From IMG/VR virus record IMGVR_UViG_3300048592_000232, positions 1 to 60,804 of that record: a stretch of DNA of 60,804 nucleotides; one strand, written 5' to 3'. The translations under genes were made by a program, and so were the position numbers. The DNA comes from a virus. The number at the start of each line of letters is the position of its first letter. Position 1 is the stretch's first letter. Positions 6,126-14,197 of the stretch are shown piece after piece. The notes below the pieces were generated by a model. That model searched no databases, was not told the origin of the DNA, and saw only the letters and a list, made by a program, of their open reading frames with translations.

Positions 6126-8993
6126 ATGGTCACACTACGTGAATATCAAAAAGAGGCACGTGATGCCGTGTGTACGGCATGGGCGGAAGGGACGCACAGC
6201 GTCATTGTCGTGCTTCCCACGGGAATGGGCAAATGCTTGGGATGGCAGGAAGACGTATTTCTAGGGAACGGCAGTATCGTTCCTGCATACACACTTGTCG
6301 GCAAGACGGTTGACGTTATCGGAGTGACGGATACTGAGACGATGCAAAAGGTTTCAGTATCTGCAACGTTCACGGATAACGGAATCCGGGATGTGTATCG
6401 AGTCACGTTTGATAATGGTACTTCGATCATACGGACGGCAGAACACCCGTTGTGGACTGCGCGTATGAAAAAATACCACGTAAACGCGCAGACGGGGAAG
6501 GATTGCACGGTTCCGATTGACGCGGGTTGGGTGCAGACAAAAGATATTCTGCCCACCGGGAATCGTCGGGCGTATTACGATATGGGACACGTTGTTTTGT
6601 CCCCTGTCGGACTTCCCATGAAGGGATACGAAGTAGACCCAGATATTGTATTTCTGGCTGCGTTATTCTTTGCTGAAGGCGCGTTGTCAAATGGCGATGC
6701 AAGATTCTCTACTTCTGACCCCGAAACACTAGAACGCGCCCGCGTCATTGCAGCACGATATGGATGCAGGGTGCAACATATCGCAAACTACGATTATGCC
6801 CTGAGACTAGAAAACGGCACGCGTAATCCTATTACAAAGATTCTGAAGGAATGGGGCATGTGGGGGAAGCGCGCCGAACAAAAAACAATCCCCTCAGAGA
6901 TTATGCAAGGGGACGATCAAACAATCGCCCTGTTTTTGCGTCACCTTTGGGACATGGACGGATGGTATTCGTTCCAGCGGGACACCGCCAAAGCTCCGCA
7001 GATTGGTATAGCACTCGCCACAAAAGAGGGGGTTGAACAAGTCTCAAAACTCGCCCATCGCCTGGGAATCGTCGGTGGTCGAATCCGCTATCAAAAAAAT
7101 GAGAAACGCGGTGCATATCGATGGGTATCGAGCGAAGTAGAAAAATGGCAACAGATTATCGGCGCGAACGTCAAAGCGCAAAATCTTGCGGATTGCGTAA
7201 CGCATAATCAGGCACGAATCGAGGGGCGAAAATCTGAATGGCTTGCATGGCGCACGGCGCGCACGGATGGCAAGTTTGCAGATTGCCCGGAAGGGTATCG
7301 ATGGCTGAAAGTCGTTTCGGTCGAAGCGTTGCCCCCTCAGTCCACCGTGTCTATCGAGGTACATAACGACAATCATGCCTTCCTGGGATACGCGGTCGAG
7401 CATAACACGCATCTGCTGCTTTCTGTATTGGCGGCAGAGCGGGACGGCGGACAGTTAGGTCGAGCAATCATCCTGGCGCATCGCAAGGAGTTGATTGACC
7501 AGCCTGCCAGACGCATCGAAGAATTCTTCCTGGGACAATTGCCCATCCCCGGCATTGTCATGGGTGGGCGCAACGATGCCGGTGCGGAAGTCATCTGCGC
7601 GACCGTGCAGACGCTGTCCAGAGAGCGCCGTTTACGGGAAGTGCTGAGACATGGCCCCGTCACGCACCTTATCATTGATGAGGCGCACCATGCCGCCGCG
7701 AGCGGCTACGTCGAAGTCATCGAGCACTTGCGCAGCGTCAATCCCCATCTGCGCATCTTGGGCGTCACTGCGACCCCGAACCGATCCGACGCAGCGGCTT
7801 TGACCGTCTTCGACAAGCAGGTCTATAAGAAGACGATCAAGGATGCCATCCACAACTACAAAGTGCTGGTGCCTTTCGTCGCGATGGGAATCAAACTCCC
7901 GGTTGACATCAGCCGGGTCAAAATCCAACAGGGCGACTACAGCGCGGGCGAGCTTGGCAGCGTCATGGACGTTGCCAACGCCAATGACATCATTGTCGAG
8001 ACGTGGAAGAAGCACGCCAGCGACCGCCTGACGATGGCATTCACAGCCACCGTAGCACACGCCAAGCACCTGGCCGAGGCATTCCAGGATCACGGCGTCC
8101 GGGCGGAATGGGCGTCAGCAGACACGGCGAAAGAAGACCGAGACGCCATGCTGAAACGCTTCGAGCGTGGCGAAACCCGTGTTATTGTCAACTGCGCTTT
8201 ATTCACGGAGGGGTTAGATGTCCCCAACATCTCCTGTGTCCTCATGGCACGCCCGACGCAGAGCAATACCGTCTACACTCAGGCGGTCGGGCGTGGACTA
8301 CGGACGTTTCCCGGCAAAGAGAACTGCCTGATCCTTGACTTCGTGCCGACCAGCAACAAGAGCCTGTTGACCGGCAATGCGTTGCTGGAAGGCAAGCCGC
8401 TGGAACAGAGAAAGGCCGAAGACGCTGCGATGAAGCAGGGAACCATCCTGGAAGTCATCGGGATGGACATTCAGGGGAACGGCATTGACGCCGATCCGGA
8501 CACGGTTGTCATGCAAGCGTTGAACCTGCTAGGCAGTGCGCCGCTCGCATGGACATTCGACGGCAAGTTAGCGACGGCGGGTGGCGGGCAGAATTTGACG
8601 CTTGTCATTGTGTCGCCGCAGGAAGACAGAGTTGCAAAGGCGCAGCAACTCAAGGCGGCGGGGCAATGGAAGCCGGAATGGGACGCCAGCTTCGAGCGCA
8701 TCTCTGCCTACTCCGTCTACGCCGTCAACGGCAGCGTGTCGCACATCGGCAGTGTTGCGGAGTGGAGCGGCGCGGTGGAAGTGGCGCAGGACTACGTCGA
8801 GGAATACGGCGATCCCATGCTTGCCCGCAAATCGAAAAGTTGGCGCGGCGACGCGGCGACAGCAGGACAGCGCGGCATGATGAAGCGTCTCGGCGTCCCC
8901 TACAAGCCCGGCATGAGCAAAGGCGAGGCCTCACAAGCCATCGCTCACAAAATGGCCGAAATTGAACTCAAGAAAGTGGGCATACTGGCATGA
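6126..8993 (+). CDS. SF2 DNA helicase (ResIII/RAD25-like) with intein
   Basis: The 955-residue precursor contains a 391-residue intein (37-427), so the mature helicase is 564 residues. N-terminal LREYQKEARDAV is a Q-like motif. The Walker A is split as PTGMGK at residues 31-36 and T428 after splicing. LIIDEAHHAAASG is the DEAH box, VTATPNRSD motif III, and QAVGRGLRTF motif VI. It should unwind DNA with ATP during replication or recombination. ATG 6126 follows AAGGAGACAGAGAA; the upstream in-frame start lies in the promoter region and was rejected. The C-terminal KPGMSKGEASQAI region resembles a short DNA-binding tail. The stop overlaps the next start by 4 nt. Confidence 0.92.
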   Translation: MVTLREYQKEARDAVCTAWAEGTHSVIVVLPTGMGKCLGWQEDVFLGNGSIVPAYTLVGKTVDVIGVTDTETMQKVSVSATFTDNGIRDVYRVTFDNGTSIIRTAEHPLWTARMKKYHVNAQTGKDCTVPIDAGWVQTKDILPTGNRRAYYDMGHVVLSPVGLPMKGYEVDPDIVFLAALFFAEGALSNGDARFSTSDPETLERARVIAARYGCRVQHIANYDYALRLENGTRNPITKILKEWGMWGKRAEQKTIPSEIMQGDDQTIALFLRHLWDMDGWYSFQRDTAKAPQIGIALATKEGVEQVSKLAHRLGIVGGRIRYQKNEKRGAYRWVSSEVEKWQQIIGANVKAQNLADCVTHNQARIEGRKSEWLAWRTARTDGKFADCPEGYRWLKVVSVEALPPQSTVSIEVHNDNHAFLGYAVEHNTHLLLSVLAAERDGGQLGRAIILAHRKELIDQPARRIEEFFLGQLPIPGIVMGGRNDAGAEVICATVQTLSRERRLREVLRHGPVTHLIIDEAHHAAASGYVEVIEHLRSVNPHLRILGVTATPNRSDAAALTVFDKQVYKKTIKDAIHNYKVLVPFVAMGIKLPVDISRVKIQQGDYSAGELGSVMDVANANDIIVETWKKHASDRLTMAFTATVAHAKHLAEAFQDHGVRAEWASADTAKEDRDAMLKRFERGETRVIVNCALFTEGLDVPNISCVLMARPTQSNTVYTQAVGRGLRTFPGKENCLILDFVPTSNKSLLTGNALLEGKPLEQRKAEDAAMKQGTILEVIGMDIQGNGIDADPDTVVMQALNLLGSAPLAWTFDGKLATAGGGQNLTLVIVSPQEDRVAKAQQLKAAGQWKPEWDASFERISAYSVYAVNGSVSHIGSVAEWSGAVEVAQDYVEEYGDPMLARKSKSWRGDAATAGQRGMMKRLGVPYKPGMSKGEASQAIAHKMAEIELKKVGILA
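6234..7406 (+). mobile_element. Intein with LAGLIDADG-type homing endonuclease
   Basis: Inserted exactly between Lys and Thr of the helicase P-loop (GMGK / T). Cys37 is the first residue, the terminal dipeptide is His426-Asn427, and the +1 nucleophile is Thr428. Splicing blocks: CLGWQEDVFLGNG (block A), IIRTAEHPLWTA (block B with the TxxH-like motif), and HAFLGYAVEHN (blocks F/G). Two endonuclease helices are visible, LAALFFAEGAL and LRHLWDMDGW, with Glu and Asp as likely catalytic acids. Base composition is visibly more AT-rich than the flanking helicase, consistent with recent acquisition. Confidence 0.92.
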
Positions 8994-10171
8994 GTGATTT
9001 TGACGTAGAGGCTGCGCTTGATAGTGCGGCGCTGGCGGTGGATGCAGAGATTAAAAAGGCTGACGCGGGCGTATTGGGCAAAGCCTGGCAGGTGCGCAGT
9101 TTTCGGGATGCGTTCCAGCCTCGACCGCCGCTGCTCTACGTCGTGGACGGCCTGCTGGCCGCACCGTCGCTCAACATCTTCTATGGCGCACCCGGCAGCA
9201 TGAAATCGATGGTGCTGGCAGACCTGGCCGTCTGCGTTGCGCTGGGTGTGCCCTTCCTGCATTCCATCGAGGGGCAGCTTGGCAAGCCCGGCAGGACGTT
9301 CCGCACAGTGCGCAGTCCGGTGCTTTGGGTGGATATGGACAATGGGAAGCGACGCACCGACGTGCGCTTTGACGCCCTGGGCAGGGCGCACGGTGCGACC
9401 GTGGACGATGCGCAGTTGCAGTACATCTCGATGCCGTCACCGCACTTCAATGCCAGCAACGGCGAATTTATGAGCTACCTGGAAACGTTCATCCGGGCAA
9501 ACGAGCACCGGTTAGTTGTCATAGACAACTTGGGTCTCAGCATCGGTGACGCCGACGAAAACAAAGCGGAGATGGCGACAGTCATGCGCAACTTCAAGTA
9601 CGTTGCCGAAAACACGGCAACGTGCATCGTCATCATCCATCACCCGCGCAAAGGCGGCGCGGCGGAAGGCGTTCGGTTGGGCGACACCATGCGCGGACAC
9701 AGCACCATCGAGGCGAGCCTTGACGCCGCCTTCTACGTGGATCGGCTGGAAGGCAAGGACGCAATCAGTGTGGTTCCGGTCAAGGTGCGCGAGTACCGCA
9801 TTGACCCGTTTGGCGCCCTTTTCGCCTACGAGCATCGGGAAGGAACCTATGACTTGCAGACCGCGCGCTTTTTCAGCCAGTCGGTTGACTCGCCTGACGA
9901 AATGCGCAGAACGTTGGTACAGGACGCAATCCTGACTGTCGTCTTGCACTCCGGTACGGAAGGCATAGAACGCGGCGAGCTTTACGACGCCGTGCAGGGC
10001 AAAATGGAGGGACCACTCAAGATGAAATCGCCGGGTCGAAATGCCATCCGGGGACAACTGACCGTTTTGTGTGAAACCGGCATGATTGACGAGGTCAAAG
10101 AAGGACGCCGGTACATCTACATCCTAACTGAGAGCGGCTGGCCGGAAGCGCAGCGCCGCAAAGTTGGCTAG
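8990..10171 (+). CDS. RepA-like hexameric AAA/RecA ATPase
   Basis: 393 residues. Walker A is YGAPGSMKS, Walker B VVIDNLGLS, and IVIIHHPRKGG resembles the sensor/H4 region of plasmid RepA and KaiC-like ATPases. A C-terminal winged-helix-like segment follows (GELYDAVQGKM, then LCETGMIDEVKEGRR). It is likely a replicative helicase or loader. It overlaps the SF2 helicase by 4 nt and is followed by a hairpin, so the two form one operon. The lesion-bypass or recombination ATPases of this fold are an alternative. Confidence 0.82.
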   Translation: MSDFDVEAALDSAALAVDAEIKKADAGVLGKAWQVRSFRDAFQPRPPLLYVVDGLLAAPSLNIFYGAPGSMKSMVLADLAVCVALGVPFLHSIEGQLGKPGRTFRTVRSPVLWVDMDNGKRRTDVRFDALGRAHGATVDDAQLQYISMPSPHFNASNGEFMSYLETFIRANEHRLVVIDNLGLSIGDADENKAEMATVMRNFKYVAENTATCIVIIHHPRKGGAAEGVRLGDTMRGHSTIEASLDAAFYVDRLEGKDAISVVPVKVREYRIDPFGALFAYEHREGTYDLQTARFFSQSVDSPDEMRRTLVQDAILTVVLHSGTEGIERGELYDAVQGKMEGPLKMKSPGRNAIRGQLTVLCETGMIDEVKEGRRYIYILTESGWPEAQRRKVG

Positions 10172-10176
10172 TCATT

Positions 10177-10196
10177 CACGGCGGGTTTACGCCGTG
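10177..10196 (+). terminator. Hairpin after the RepA-like gene
   Basis: CACGGCG and CGCCGTG form a perfect 7-bp stem with a 6-nt loop 5 nt after the stop codon. A second small hairpin follows (CACTTC/GAAGTG). The U-tract is poor, so termination may be partial. Confidence 0.5.
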
Positions 10197-10243
10197 CACT
10201 TCTTGAAGTGGCCTCCATAACCCGTCCAGCAATGACACTCACC

Positions 10244-10315
10244 TATTACCTGAAATGATAAATACCAGTTTAGGCGTAATGAATACTTGACATTTATCAT
10301 CATGTGTGATAAATT
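10244..10315 (+). promoter_or_regulatory. Promoter of the 10.4-kb operon with two operators
   Basis: TTGACA 10287-10292, 17 nt, TAAATT 10310-10315. TATCATCATGTGTGATA (10295-10311) is a perfect-armed operator in the spacer. A second site, TATTACCTGAAATGATA (10244-10260), lies upstream. No coding sequence lies in 10172-10375. Confidence 0.82.
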
Positions 10316-10375
10316 TAGCTTGTACAGATATTCAGAGCGAATCGACAGATTCTTTTCAATTGTAAAGGAGACATC

Positions 10376-10831
10376 ATGGAGAAGACAAACGGCTACACGG
10401 CACAGGTTTCACCCTGGAGCACATTGCAGGGTGAATTGATCGATGCGTTTGATGGTCTTGATCAAGCCAACTATCGTCTCGCCGATGCGTTGGGTGAACA
10501 GGCGCGTGCGCTGGTGGCGCTGGACGCGGCCAAGCAGGTTGCGGAGGATGTTGAGTCTGAGTTCACAGGCGAGATCATGTTCTCCCTGGAGTTTCAGGAC
10601 AACAAATCCATCCAGAAGAACGCAGAGTCTCGCAAGGCGTACATGGACTTGCGGCTCGTGCGGGCACGCAAGCCCGGCGGCGTGATGTACTACGCTGCCG
10701 AGGCATTGACGAAGGCAAAAGAGGATCGGCTATTGGCCGACAACGAAGTCGAGCTTGCCAAGCGGCAGGTGCTGGCAATCCAGGCGAAGATTGACGCACT
10801 GTCGAGCCTTGTTCGTGGATTGAGCGCATGA
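10376..10831 (+). CDS. Hypothetical coiled-coil protein, 151 residues
   Basis: First gene of the operon from the promoter at 10287. A long alternating charged/hydrophobic pattern (ADALGEQARALVALDAAKQ, and a C-terminal AKRQVLAIQAKIDAL) predicts coiled coil. No catalytic motif was seen. By position before the SSB-like gene it may be a recombination or replication accessory, but this is only context. Overlaps the next gene by 4 nt. Confidence 0.7.
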   Translation: MEKTNGYTAQVSPWSTLQGELIDAFDGLDQANYRLADALGEQARALVALDAAKQVAEDVESEFTGEIMFSLEFQDNKSIQKNAESRKAYMDLRLVRARKPGGVMYYAAEALTKAKEDRLLADNEVELAKRQVLAIQAKIDALSSLVRGLSA

Positions 10832-11022
10832 GCTTGACCACGGGCGACACGGCGAATCGTGGACAGCTTGCCGGTTGGGACAAGTTCCTGGCTGGCAAGC
10901 CCATCACCGAGTGTGCAACGCAGGAGGAACGCAACGGATGGTTAGCTGCTTTCTCCTGCTATGACGACAACTTTTCAGAGACAACTCAGAAGGAAACGAA
11001 CAATGACAACAGCACTCAGTAG
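10828..11022 (+). CDS. Hypothetical protein, 64 residues
   Basis: Starts at ATG 10828 inside the previous stop and extends 20 nt past the next start. Polar and Asn/Thr-rich at its C-terminus (TTQKETNNDNSTQ). Contains GWDKFLAGKPITECATQEER. Not recognised; probably translationally coupled. Confidence 0.55.
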   Translation: MSLTTGDTANRGQLAGWDKFLAGKPITECATQEERNGWLAAFSCYDDNFSETTQKETNNDNSTQ

Positions 11023-11845
11023 GATCAGTGGCGTACCGGCAGGCGTGGCGGAATACGACGAAGAACTTGCCGCTTTGCTCGCCGAGGAAGACGAACAAGA
11101 GGAAACCGCATTTCATTTCCATGCAACCCGACTGAAGTTCCCATCGGGCGGCATGACGGCGGGATTCCCCACCAGCGACGATGAGATGATCCCTGTTCCC
11201 TTTGAGGCGATTATCCTGGTCAGCCAGACCACTCGCGCATGGTGGCCGCGCGAGGGCAACGAGAACAACATCGGCGGCGCGCCGGCCTGTGCAAGCAATG
11301 ATGGGCGTGTCGGCTTCTGGCGTGCGTCCGATGACATGTTTGCCAAGGCGACCAAGTACCCGATTCGGCATCCTGCCTTGCAGATGATTGATGAAGGCGC
11401 AGCGGCCACCATGCAGCCCTTCCAGTGCGCAAGCTGTCCGCTTGGTCAGTACCTGGAAGACAAAGGAACACCGTGCAAGGAATTGCGCCGCCTGTTGGTG
11501 CAAATTTCCGGTATGGCATCGCCGATCATCCTGACTGTGCCGACTGGGTCGATCTCAATTCTCGACCGCTACGCATCTGCGCAGAAGGTCAAGGGGCGGC
11601 GTTACTTCGCTGTTTGGACAAAGTTTGAGCTGACGAAGGAGACCAGCCGCGGCGGGATTGCCTACGCCCGCCTGAAGCTCTCCTTCGTGCGCAACTGCAC
11701 GCCGGATGAAGCACGGGCAGTCATCGAGGTGCGGCGTCAGTTTGGTGAGCTGGTGCGGCGCATGGAAATCACCAGCGACGATTACGAAGTCGGCGGGAAC
11801 GGCAACGGCGGCGTCACCATTGACGCTGATCCGATTCCGTTCTAG
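11003..11845 (+). CDS. Putative phage ssDNA-binding protein
   Basis: 280 residues with a pattern seen in phage ssDNA-binding or annealing-associated proteins: a central CASNDG and CASCPLGQYL Cys cluster, the VPTGSISIL segment, then alternating beta-rich stretches. The extreme C-terminus, TIDADPIPF, closely resembles the acidic, hydrophobic-tipped tail of SSB (DDDIPF), which docks partner proteins. ATG 11003 follows AGAAGGAAAC. It ends at a strong hairpin. The role is inferred from the tail and position among replication genes. Confidence 0.55.
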   Translation: MTTALSRISGVPAGVAEYDEELAALLAEEDEQEETAFHFHATRLKFPSGGMTAGFPTSDDEMIPVPFEAIILVSQTTRAWWPREGNENNIGGAPACASNDGRVGFWRASDDMFAKATKYPIRHPALQMIDEGAAATMQPFQCASCPLGQYLEDKGTPCKELRRLLVQISGMASPIILTVPTGSISILDRYASAQKVKGRRYFAVWTKFELTKETSRGGIAYARLKLSFVRNCTPDEARAVIEVRRQFGELVRRMEITSDDYEVGGNGNGGVTIDADPIPF

Positions 11846-11854
11846 GAAGGAGGG

Positions 11855-11884
11855 AAGCGGGCGGCTTGGAGGGGTCGCCCGCTT
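11855..11884 (+). terminator. GC-rich hairpin after the SSB-like gene
   Basis: AAGCGGGCG (11855-11863) pairs perfectly with CGCCCGCTT (11876-11884) across 12 nt, followed by CATTTCTC. Likely a partial terminator or mRNA-end stabiliser separating the abundant SSB-like mRNA from downstream genes. Confidence 0.6.
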
Positions 11885-11892
11885 CATTTCTC

Positions 11893-12117
11893 ATGCAAAT
11901 TACAAAGGAGAGCGCCCGACAGGAAATAAATGAAGCATTGATGCGTGGGGATTTGTTCGCCGGGACGCTGGAATTTGAGCGCCTGGCAGACATGGCAAGA
12001 GCATTTTGTATCGAGGTTCCGACCGTCCTGATCCGGACAGAATGGAGCCGAAAGAACCTGGAGATCGTGCGGACTGAAACCCCGTCGATTTTCCCACCGA
12101 AACGGAAAGAGGCATGA
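11893..12117 (+). CDS. Hypothetical protein, 74 residues
   Basis: ATG 11893 lies just downstream of the hairpin; an internal ATG at 11941 is the alternative. Contains MRGDLFAGTLEFERLADMAR and a basic C-terminus. Overlaps the next gene by 4 nt. Not recognised. Confidence 0.5.
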   Translation: MQITKESARQEINEALMRGDLFAGTLEFERLADMARAFCIEVPTVLIRTEWSRKNLEIVRTETPSIFPPKRKEA

Positions 12118-12374
12118 GTCAGGTAATTGTGAAAGAAAGGAAAATCATCACCTATGAATCTATCGACGCACTCAAAAAACTTATCGAAGAGGGTGCGCTT
12201 ATCGGCGTCAGGCGTACAAGCTGCGCCTTCTGTGCAGATCGCAGCCCGACCGTCAGCATGTTTCTCGTTCCCGCTGCCGTGCTCGCTGCCTTCCCTGGCG
12301 AGCGTTTGAGCACGCAAGAGACGCTGAATCAAATTGAAAAGGAAGAGCCGCGCATGATGGCGGCCTGGAATTAG
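12114..12374 (+). CDS. Hypothetical protein with CxxC motif, 86 residues
   Basis: Starts in a 4-nt overlap. Contains TSCAFCADRSP, a single CxxC that could be half a zinc site, followed by helical LSTQETLNQIEKEE. Not recognised. In the replication/recombination operon upstream of a nuclease. Confidence 0.55.
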   Translation: MSQVIVKERKIITYESIDALKKLIEEGALIGVRRTSCAFCADRSPTVSMFLVPAAVLAAFPGERLSTQETLNQIEKEEPRMMAAWN

Positions 12375-12382
12375 GAGGCGAC

Positions 12383-12712
12383 ATGGCGAGGCAAAGCCCA
12401 TCGACGTGGAAGCGGCTAGAGCGCGAGACTGCCAAGCAGATCGGCGGCGTGCGCAACGGCAACCGGGGCGCAGCAACGGCAGACGCAGAGAATGACGTGC
12501 TTGCCGTCGAGTGCAAGTCCTGGGCGACGCTACCGGCCAAAGTGGAAGCCGCATTGCTTCAGGCGGAAAGCGCGGCACGAAATGCCGATGGGCTTCTGCC
12601 GGTCGCCCGCATTCACCGCAAAGGGCAGAAGGGCGACAACGACCTGGCTGTCGTGCGGTGGCACGTCATGCTGAAACTGTTGACCGATGCAGGATTTATC
12701 AAAGGAGAGTGA
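12383..12712 (+). CDS. PD-(D/E)XK-type nuclease, Holliday-resolvase-like
   Basis: 109 residues. An N-terminal WKRLERETAKQIGGVRNGNRG with an early Glu, then NDVLAVECKSW, match the E...D...ExK core of archaeal-type Hjc or phage PD-(D/E)XK endonucleases. The segment LPVARIHRKGQKGDNDLAVV would be the following strands. Likely cuts branched DNA during recombination or before packaging. ATG 12383 follows GGAGGCGAC. Exact substrate unknown. Confidence 0.65.
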   Translation: MARQSPSTWKRLERETAKQIGGVRNGNRGAATADAENDVLAVECKSWATLPAKVEAALLQAESAARNADGLLPVARIHRKGQKGDNDLAVVRWHVMLKLLTDAGFIKGE

Positions 12713-12713
12713 C

Positions 12714-12824
12714 ATGCAACAACAAGAGGGGTACAGTCCACTGTTTTACGTGATGCTGTTTTTTGGCATCGTCGGCGTGTTGGGGTTCTTGTTCGTCAGC
12801 GCTAGCGCAGGGTTAGGAGGGTGA
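12714..12824 (+). CDS. Tiny single-pass membrane protein, 36 residues
   Basis: ATG 12714 lies 1 nt after the nuclease stop, with AAAGGAGAG upstream. The product MQQQEGYSP followed by a hydrophobic helix (LFYVMLFFGIVGVLGFLFV) is one transmembrane segment. Its gene carries GGAGG for the next start 1 nt after its stop. Function unknown. Confidence 0.6.
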   Translation: MQQQEGYSPLFYVMLFFGIVGVLGFLFVSASAGLGG

Positions 12825-12825
12825 A

Positions 12826-13557
12826 ATGACTGAAACACTGAATCGTATCTTTCGGCGATACGCCGAAGCAATGCAGGCCGTCTCTGACGGGTCCAGCATC
12901 AGCCTGGACGCTGCGAATCTTTCGCTGGCGCTGGCGATCCGTGACATGGCCGACGATCACGAAAGCGCCAGCAGCACAGACGTGATTCAGGCACTGCAAA
13001 AGAAGCTGAGCGAAACGGCGGCGCATCTGGTGACGGTGCTTGACGAACAAGAAAAGCGCCGCGAGGACTTCTCGACGATGACGAAAGAGCTTGGCGACTG
13101 GCTGCTGAAAAACAAGCCGGATTCGCTCAACGGCGCCGGCCATATCGAGATTGTCAAGGCGGCGCTTGAGTCGTTGAAGGCGTTGACCGCCGAACGGGAT
13201 GAACTGGCAGTCAAGGTTGCCGTGTTGCTGCCCGCAAAACCAACGCTTACCTTGACTTCCAGCAACGGACACCACGGGAACGGCATTGTGATCAACCCGC
13301 CGTTTGAACCTTCCAGCGAAGCGCAGGACTACCGGGACGGCCTCGACGCCGGTCGCTGGAAGTGGATTCAGGTCCCGAAGCGAATCCGCTTGGAACTGGT
13401 GCGCAGCGTCATCGCAGCAACCGCCAATCACACGCAGACCGAGTTTGACGCCGCGCGCCCAAGCTGGATGGCGACAGCGACGGCGCACTGCTCCTCGTTC
13501 GGTGTGACGTGGCGAGAGTTGATTGATCTGGAGAAGGAGATCGAGGTCAAGCCATGA
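12826..13557 (+). CDS. Hypothetical helical protein, 243 residues
   Basis: N-terminal helices (TETLNRIFRRYAEAMQAVSD), a coiled-coil middle (LDEQEKRREDFSTMTKELGD) and a C-terminal region with a YRDGLDAGRWKW motif. No known fold was recognised. Strong ribosome site TTAGGAGGGTGAA. Overlaps the next small gene by 4 nt. Confidence 0.7.
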   Translation: MTETLNRIFRRYAEAMQAVSDGSSISLDAANLSLALAIRDMADDHESASSTDVIQALQKKLSETAAHLVTVLDEQEKRREDFSTMTKELGDWLLKNKPDSLNGAGHIEIVKAALESLKALTAERDELAVKVAVLLPAKPTLTLTSSNGHHGNGIVINPPFEPSSEAQDYRDGLDAGRWKWIQVPKRIRLELVRSVIAATANHTQTEFDAARPSWMATATAHCSSFGVTWRELIDLEKEIEVKP

Positions 13558-13670
13558 GTGTAGCCATGCAGTTGACAGCAATCGCCGTCGCCCTGGGTGC
13601 GGCTGCGATCCTGACCATGATTCTTTGGGCGGCCACGACAATGGCCGGGAAGGTGAATCGTGACGAATAG
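13554..13670 (+). CDS. Tiny membrane protein, 38 residues
   Basis: Overlaps the previous gene by 4 nt (ATGA). One hydrophobic helix from about residue 5 to 31 (LTAIAVALGAAAILTMILWA), then GKVNRDE. The next gene starts inside its 3' end in another frame. Function unknown. Confidence 0.6.
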   Translation: MSVAMQLTAIAVALGAAAILTMILWAATTMAGKVNRDE

Positions 13671-13758
13671 AGACTGGCGATTCAACCATGATGTCTGGCA
13701 GTGGGTCTTCATCGCTGTCTTTCTCCTTTGGCTGGTGCTCATGGAGGTGGCTCGATGA
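13660..13758 (+). CDS. Tiny membrane protein, 32 residues
   Basis: GTG 13660 with GGAAGGTG 5 nt upstream, overlapping the preceding gene by 11 nt and the following one by 4 nt. Contains one Trp/Leu-rich transmembrane helix (WQWVFIAVFLLWLVLM). Tight packing on both sides supports translation. Confidence 0.55.
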   Translation: MTNRDWRFNHDVWQWVFIAVFLLWLVLMEVAR

Positions 13759-14183
13759 ATGGCGCCTTACCAGCGCAGGAATGCCCGCACTGCAAACAGA
13801 TGATTCCCAGTAACGGAATCACCAACCACATACGCCGCTGTGTCTACGAACCGGAGCGCCGTGAACGTCTGCGCAACCTGGTGCCCGTGAATGCCAACAC
13901 AGCAGAATATAACCGTCTTCTCGCAGCAATGCCGGGCGAGTTGGTTGGACTTTCAACCATCGAGAAATGGTTCGGCACTTTCAGCGCGTTCATGCGCTGG
14001 CTGCACGGCGACCAGTACGTCACGAAGGAAGATGAGCTACTCGACAGTATCGACCGTGACCTGCTGGCAGGCGCTGGCGCGCTGCGCAACGAGCGCACCT
14101 ATCGTGGCGTGCCTGTCTTCGAGAAGCCGCGCCGAGAATGGACGGCAAACGGCAAAACTTATGTCGCATGGGGAGTGCGCTAA
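13755..14183 (+). CDS. Zinc-finger protein, 142 residues
   Basis: N-terminal ECPHCKQMIPSNGITNHIRR followed by C is a C2HC zinc finger (CxxC, His, Cys), similar to small nucleic-acid-binding fingers. The rest contains WFGTFSAFMRWLHG and an acidic helix and is not recognised. Starts in a 4-nt overlap with the upstream membrane gene. Confidence 0.6.
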   Translation: MNGALPAQECPHCKQMIPSNGITNHIRRCVYEPERRERLRNLVPVNANTAEYNRLLAAMPGELVGLSTIEKWFGTFSAFMRWLHGDQYVTKEDELLDSIDRDLLAGAGALRNERTYRGVPVFEKPRREWTANGKTYVAWGVR

Positions 14184-14197
14184 CTGAAAGGGGAACA

